Assembly: GCA_947039275.1 (NCBI GenBank)
Contig: CAMQYL010000031.1
Span: 1-33,460, forward strand
Direction of reading: 5' to 3'
Length of the DNA: 33,460 nt
Source of the DNA: Amulumruptor sp947039275
GTDB lineage: Bacteria > Bacteroidota > Bacteroidia > Bacteroidales > Muribaculaceae
Under the pieces are notes generated by a model. It saw only the letters and a program-made list of their open reading frames with translations, ran no database searches and had not been told where the DNA came from. Positions 31,598-33,460 of this stretch are shown here, piece by piece; within the stretch, counting starts at the first letter, position 1; every line of letters begins with the position of its first letter. Position numbers and translations under genes: made by a program.

Positions 31598-32143
31598 CTA
31601 TCGGTTTTCAGAGGACTGCCGCGGCTTGATGGCTCGTACGATCAGGGTGGCGATAAGCGATACCACTGATCCGGCAAATATTTCAAACCACAGCATCTGG
31701 ATTACCATCTGTATGGGTGTGGGCAGAAGCCCCTGCTTGAGTATGGTCTGGAGGATGTCTGCCACCTGCTCGCCGTTTTCGACCGACTGGTAGAGGGCTA
31801 TCATGTTCTTGACCTGCATAGTGAGCCACTCAGGCTCAATCCAGCGGATATAGACGTAAGCCACGAGTCCGGAGATGATGCCTCCGCAGGCAAACGCCAT
31901 GATACCCTGCATCCAGAGGCTCGAGAACAGCGACATGCCGCGGTCACGTATCCATGTGCGGCGGAGCATCATGAATATGATGACCGGTATGGCGACAATC
32001 ATGCATGTGGACAGGATGCCGAGGAGCGGCACTTCGAGAGCGAAAGCGGTCGTGAAAAACAGGGCGCTCAGGTAAGCTCCGAGCACAAAACCATTGTCGG
32101 CTCCCTGTTTGTAGGGGTTGGTCAGTCGTTGATTGGTTTCCAC
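31598..32143 (-). CDS. DUF4199 membrane protein (GTG start)
   Basis: This 181-residue protein has about four hydrophobic segments (NGFVLGAYLSALFFTTAFAL, LGILSTCMIVAIPVIIFMML, FSSLWMQGIMAFACGGIISGL, FEIFAGSVVSLIATLIV) with a charged loop before the last, the pattern of DUF4199. The start is GTG at 32143: the frame continues upstream, but that part is coded within the previous gene's terminator and 3' end, and the -7 box is 5 bases before the GTG. It leads the envelope glycosyltransferase operon. The function is unknown; DUF4199 genes often precede GT2 genes in this phylum. Confidence 0.78.
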   Translation of the reverse strand: METNQRLTNPYKQGADNGFVLGAYLSALFFTTAFALEVPLLGILSTCMIVAIPVIIFMMLRRTWIRDRGMSLFSSLWMQGIMAFACGGIISGLVAYVYIRWIEPEWLTMQVKNMIALYQSVENGEQVADILQTILKQGLLPTPIQMVIQMLWFEIFAGSVVSLIATLIVRAIKPRQSSENR

Positions 32144-32148
32144 AATTA

Positions 32149-32181
32149 CAAAGATACGAAAAAAACAGAGTGCCACACAAA
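32149..32181 (-). promoter_or_regulatory. Promoter of the DUF4199-GT operon
   Basis: TTTG (32178-32181), 21 bases, then TATCTTTG (32149-32156) on the minus strand. The GTG start lies 5 bases downstream, so the mRNA would be leaderless. The -33 to -7 region is the same DNA as the terminator of the M23 gene. Confidence 0.7.
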
Positions 32182-32197
32182 TTTTATGCGGCACTCT
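32159..32197 (-). terminator. Terminator after the M23 gene, overlapping the next promoter
   Basis: AGAGTGCCGCA (32187-32197, minus strand) pairs with TGTGGCACTCT (32167-32177), 11 pairs including one G-U, followed by seven T (32159-32165). The T tract forms part of the spacer of the promoter at 32149-32181. Confidence 0.82.
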
Positions 32198-32226
32198 TGA
32201 TGTCTTTGTCGTCAGGTGGCAGATGC

Positions 32227-33072
32227 TCAGCGGCGGCGCGCTTTGCGGCGTGTGGCTTTTTTCTTTTTGCCTGACTTGGATTTTGACGCGTATTTGGCTT
32301 TGTGCTTGGCATAGCGGGGAGCATAATTTACAGCCTTCTCGCATGTCTTGCGGTCAAAGGCAAATACATCGCGGTGAGTGGTGTAATTCTCAAAGTCGAT
32401 AATGGCACGCGGATTGATGGCTATGCCCATATAGCGTGTCTCAAAATGGAGGTGCGGACCTGTGCTGCGGCCTGTGTTGCCTCCCTTGCCTATAAGCTGT
32501 CCGGCTTTGACGTGCTGTCCGGGATGTACGAGGTATTTCGACATGTGACCGTAGACTGTCTCAAGTCCGTTGTAGTGGCGTACTACTACATAGTAACCGT
32601 AACCTCCTGGGTTGTAACGGGCTATGCGGACCACGCCGTCAAAGGCTGAGCGGATCGAGTCGCCGATGTTGAGTTTGAGATCGATGCCCTTGTGCATGCG
32701 GCCGAAGCGCGGACGGTAACCGAATTCGCTGGAGACGGTATTGCTGGCGATGGGGGCTACATATGAGCTGACGTTGATGTCCTTGTGGTCAGGGATGGCG
32801 ACTTTGCTTCCGTAGGGGTTGACTGATTGGTTGTCCCAAAATGCGGTGAAGAGGTCGTTGTCGTCAAGAGCTTCGCGGTTTTCGATGTCTTGTATGAACT
32901 TCTGGGTGTTTTCAAGCTTCATGTGCTCCATCAGCGGAGTCTGGCTTGCAAGAAGGTTGCGGTGCTGAGATTCGTGGTTTGCGGGTACGTGGTAGGTTTG
33001 TGCTGCGAGTCCTACATAGGCAAAGGACGCAGCTGCTATCAGAAGAAATTTTCGGATGCTGATTTTTTGCAT
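32227..33072 (-). CDS. M23 (LytM-type) metallopeptidase with basic C-terminal tail
   Basis: This secreted endopeptidase should cut peptidoglycan cross-links or stems. It starts MQKISIRKFLLIAAASFAYVG with a signal peptide (cleavage near GLAA, about residue 24). The M23 domain (about 105-225) keeps all zinc-site elements: SEFGYRPRFGRMHKGID (His127, Asp131), YGHMS and GPHLHFE. Before it is a helical region, as in other Bacteroidota M23 proteins. The last ~25 residues are almost only Lys, Arg, Ala and Ser (KSGKKKKATRRKARRR), a tail that could bind teichoic-acid-like or nucleic-acid polyanions or the cell wall. An ATG at 33090 is possible but would add six residues before the signal peptide. Confidence 0.9.
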   Translation of the reverse strand: MQKISIRKFLLIAAASFAYVGLAAQTYHVPANHESQHRNLLASQTPLMEHMKLENTQKFIQDIENREALDDNDLFTAFWDNQSVNPYGSKVAIPDHKDINVSSYVAPIASNTVSSEFGYRPRFGRMHKGIDLKLNIGDSIRSAFDGVVRIARYNPGGYGYYVVVRHYNGLETVYGHMSKYLVHPGQHVKAGQLIGKGGNTGRSTGPHLHFETRYMGIAINPRAIIDFENYTTHRDVFAFDRKTCEKAVNYAPRYAKHKAKYASKSKSGKKKKATRRKARRR

Positions 33073-33157
33073 GGGTAAGATGTTAAGCAAGAGGAGATGT
33101 TTAGAGAATTGAGGAGAATGTGTTTAGATATTTTCACACTTAACGTGTTCAACGCTA

Positions 33158-33189
33158 CAAAGGTAGTGAAGCATAGGTTTTTGCGCAAA
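33158..33189 (-). promoter_or_regulatory. Promoter of the M23 gene
   Basis: TTTG (33186-33189), 20 bases, then TACCTTTG (33158-33165) on the minus strand. The predicted leader is about 80 bases. Confidence 0.78.
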
Positions 33190-33390
33190 TTGTAGCCTTT
33201 ATCTGACTGCACATCGTAAGTTGCGTTTGTGCAACAGTAGACCTGTAGACCTTGATTATCAGGGATTTAATTTGTGGGGTTAATATCGGTTAAATAAAAT
33301 GTCAAAATCTTACCCGTTAATTTAATGTTTAAAATATGTAAATTATTGTATTTTATTGGCGTTTAAATTTAACAAATATGTTGCCGATTG

Positions 33391-33410
33391 TGTAGGGACA
33401 TGCCGCGGCA
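33391..33410 (+). repeat. TGTAGGG palindromic element, type A, truncated
   Basis: The first 20 bases of a type A arm, with GCCGCGG replacing GCCGTGG at the centre, after which the match stops. No right arm is visible before the window edge. The 33190-33390 stretch is AT-rich and shows no gene. Confidence 0.75.
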
Positions 33411-33423
33411 CTAACCTTTACCC

Positions 33424-33455
33424 ACAAATGGGAGCCATCTATGGCTTCCATTTGT
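33424..33455. terminator. Hairpin at the window end, possible terminator
   Basis: Arms 33424-33438 and 33441-33455 (ACAAATGGGAGCCAT against ATGGCTTCCATTTGT) form a 15-base stem with one G-T position and a two-base gap. T-rich sequence follows, but the window ends. Its gene partner is outside the window. Confidence 0.45.
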
Positions 33456-33460
33456 TATAT

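Overview
The window looks like a chromosomal segment of a Bacteroidales gut commensal, most likely a Muribaculaceae-type genome (my inference; no rRNA is present to test it). The reasons are the repeated Bacteroidota promoter architecture (TTTG or TTG, 19-21 bases, then TAnnTTTG), lipoproteins whose Cys is followed by an acidic surface-export signal, a zinc-free type-B L31, a fused gamma-alpha KorA, and families typical of the phylum (DUF4254, DUF4199, a DUF6377-like regulator). Most genes are housekeeping. The space between them is unusually rich in palindromic repeats.

Layout. 1-4000 (- strand): the 5' part of a tRNA-Asn, an RluA-type pseudouridine synthase and the korA-korB pair for 2-oxoglutarate:ferredoxin oxidoreductase. 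4100-5460 (+): an XRE/S24 repressor-like regulator, a palindromic repeat and rpmE2 with a terminator. 5480-7380 (-): a surface lipoprotein whose C-terminus resembles a leukocidin-type beta-pore-forming domain. 7680-12370 (+): serB, a patatin phospholipase with a C-terminal barrel, and zupT. 12460-16990 (-): a TPR membrane protein and a PpiD/SurA-like foldase (probable operon), then metK behind what I read as a SAM-II riboswitch. 17120-21720: a small lipoprotein, an AraC-output TPR regulator (+), an undescribed short transcription unit (-) and a DUF6377-like TPR regulator (-). 21800-27125 (+): yqeY, serS, pheT and a YebC-family gene. 27130-28470: a dense repeat region and a small basic orphan protein. 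28470-33190: a cupin gene (+), then an envelope operon DUF4199 - GT2 - DUF4254 - GT9 and an M23 endopeptidase (all -). The end of the window is gene-free.

The most unusual content is outside the genes. At least seven intergenic sites carry elements starting with TGTAGGG followed by a palindrome, usually as two facing copies around a 30-40 base core. The palindrome exists in at least four sequence versions, while short pieces of the core are shared between versions, as if the ends had been exchanged. One element (27176-27501) is a 326-base nested inverted repeat whose side hairpins differ between the arms but keep their own pairing. A second candidate novelty is the unit at about 19554-19854 (-): a strong promoter, a transcript that would begin with the anti-Shine-Dalgarno sequence, an open frame interrupted once by TGA, and a textbook terminator.

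All comparisons were made by eye without database searches. Family names rest on recognised motifs and regulatory calls on consensus matching.
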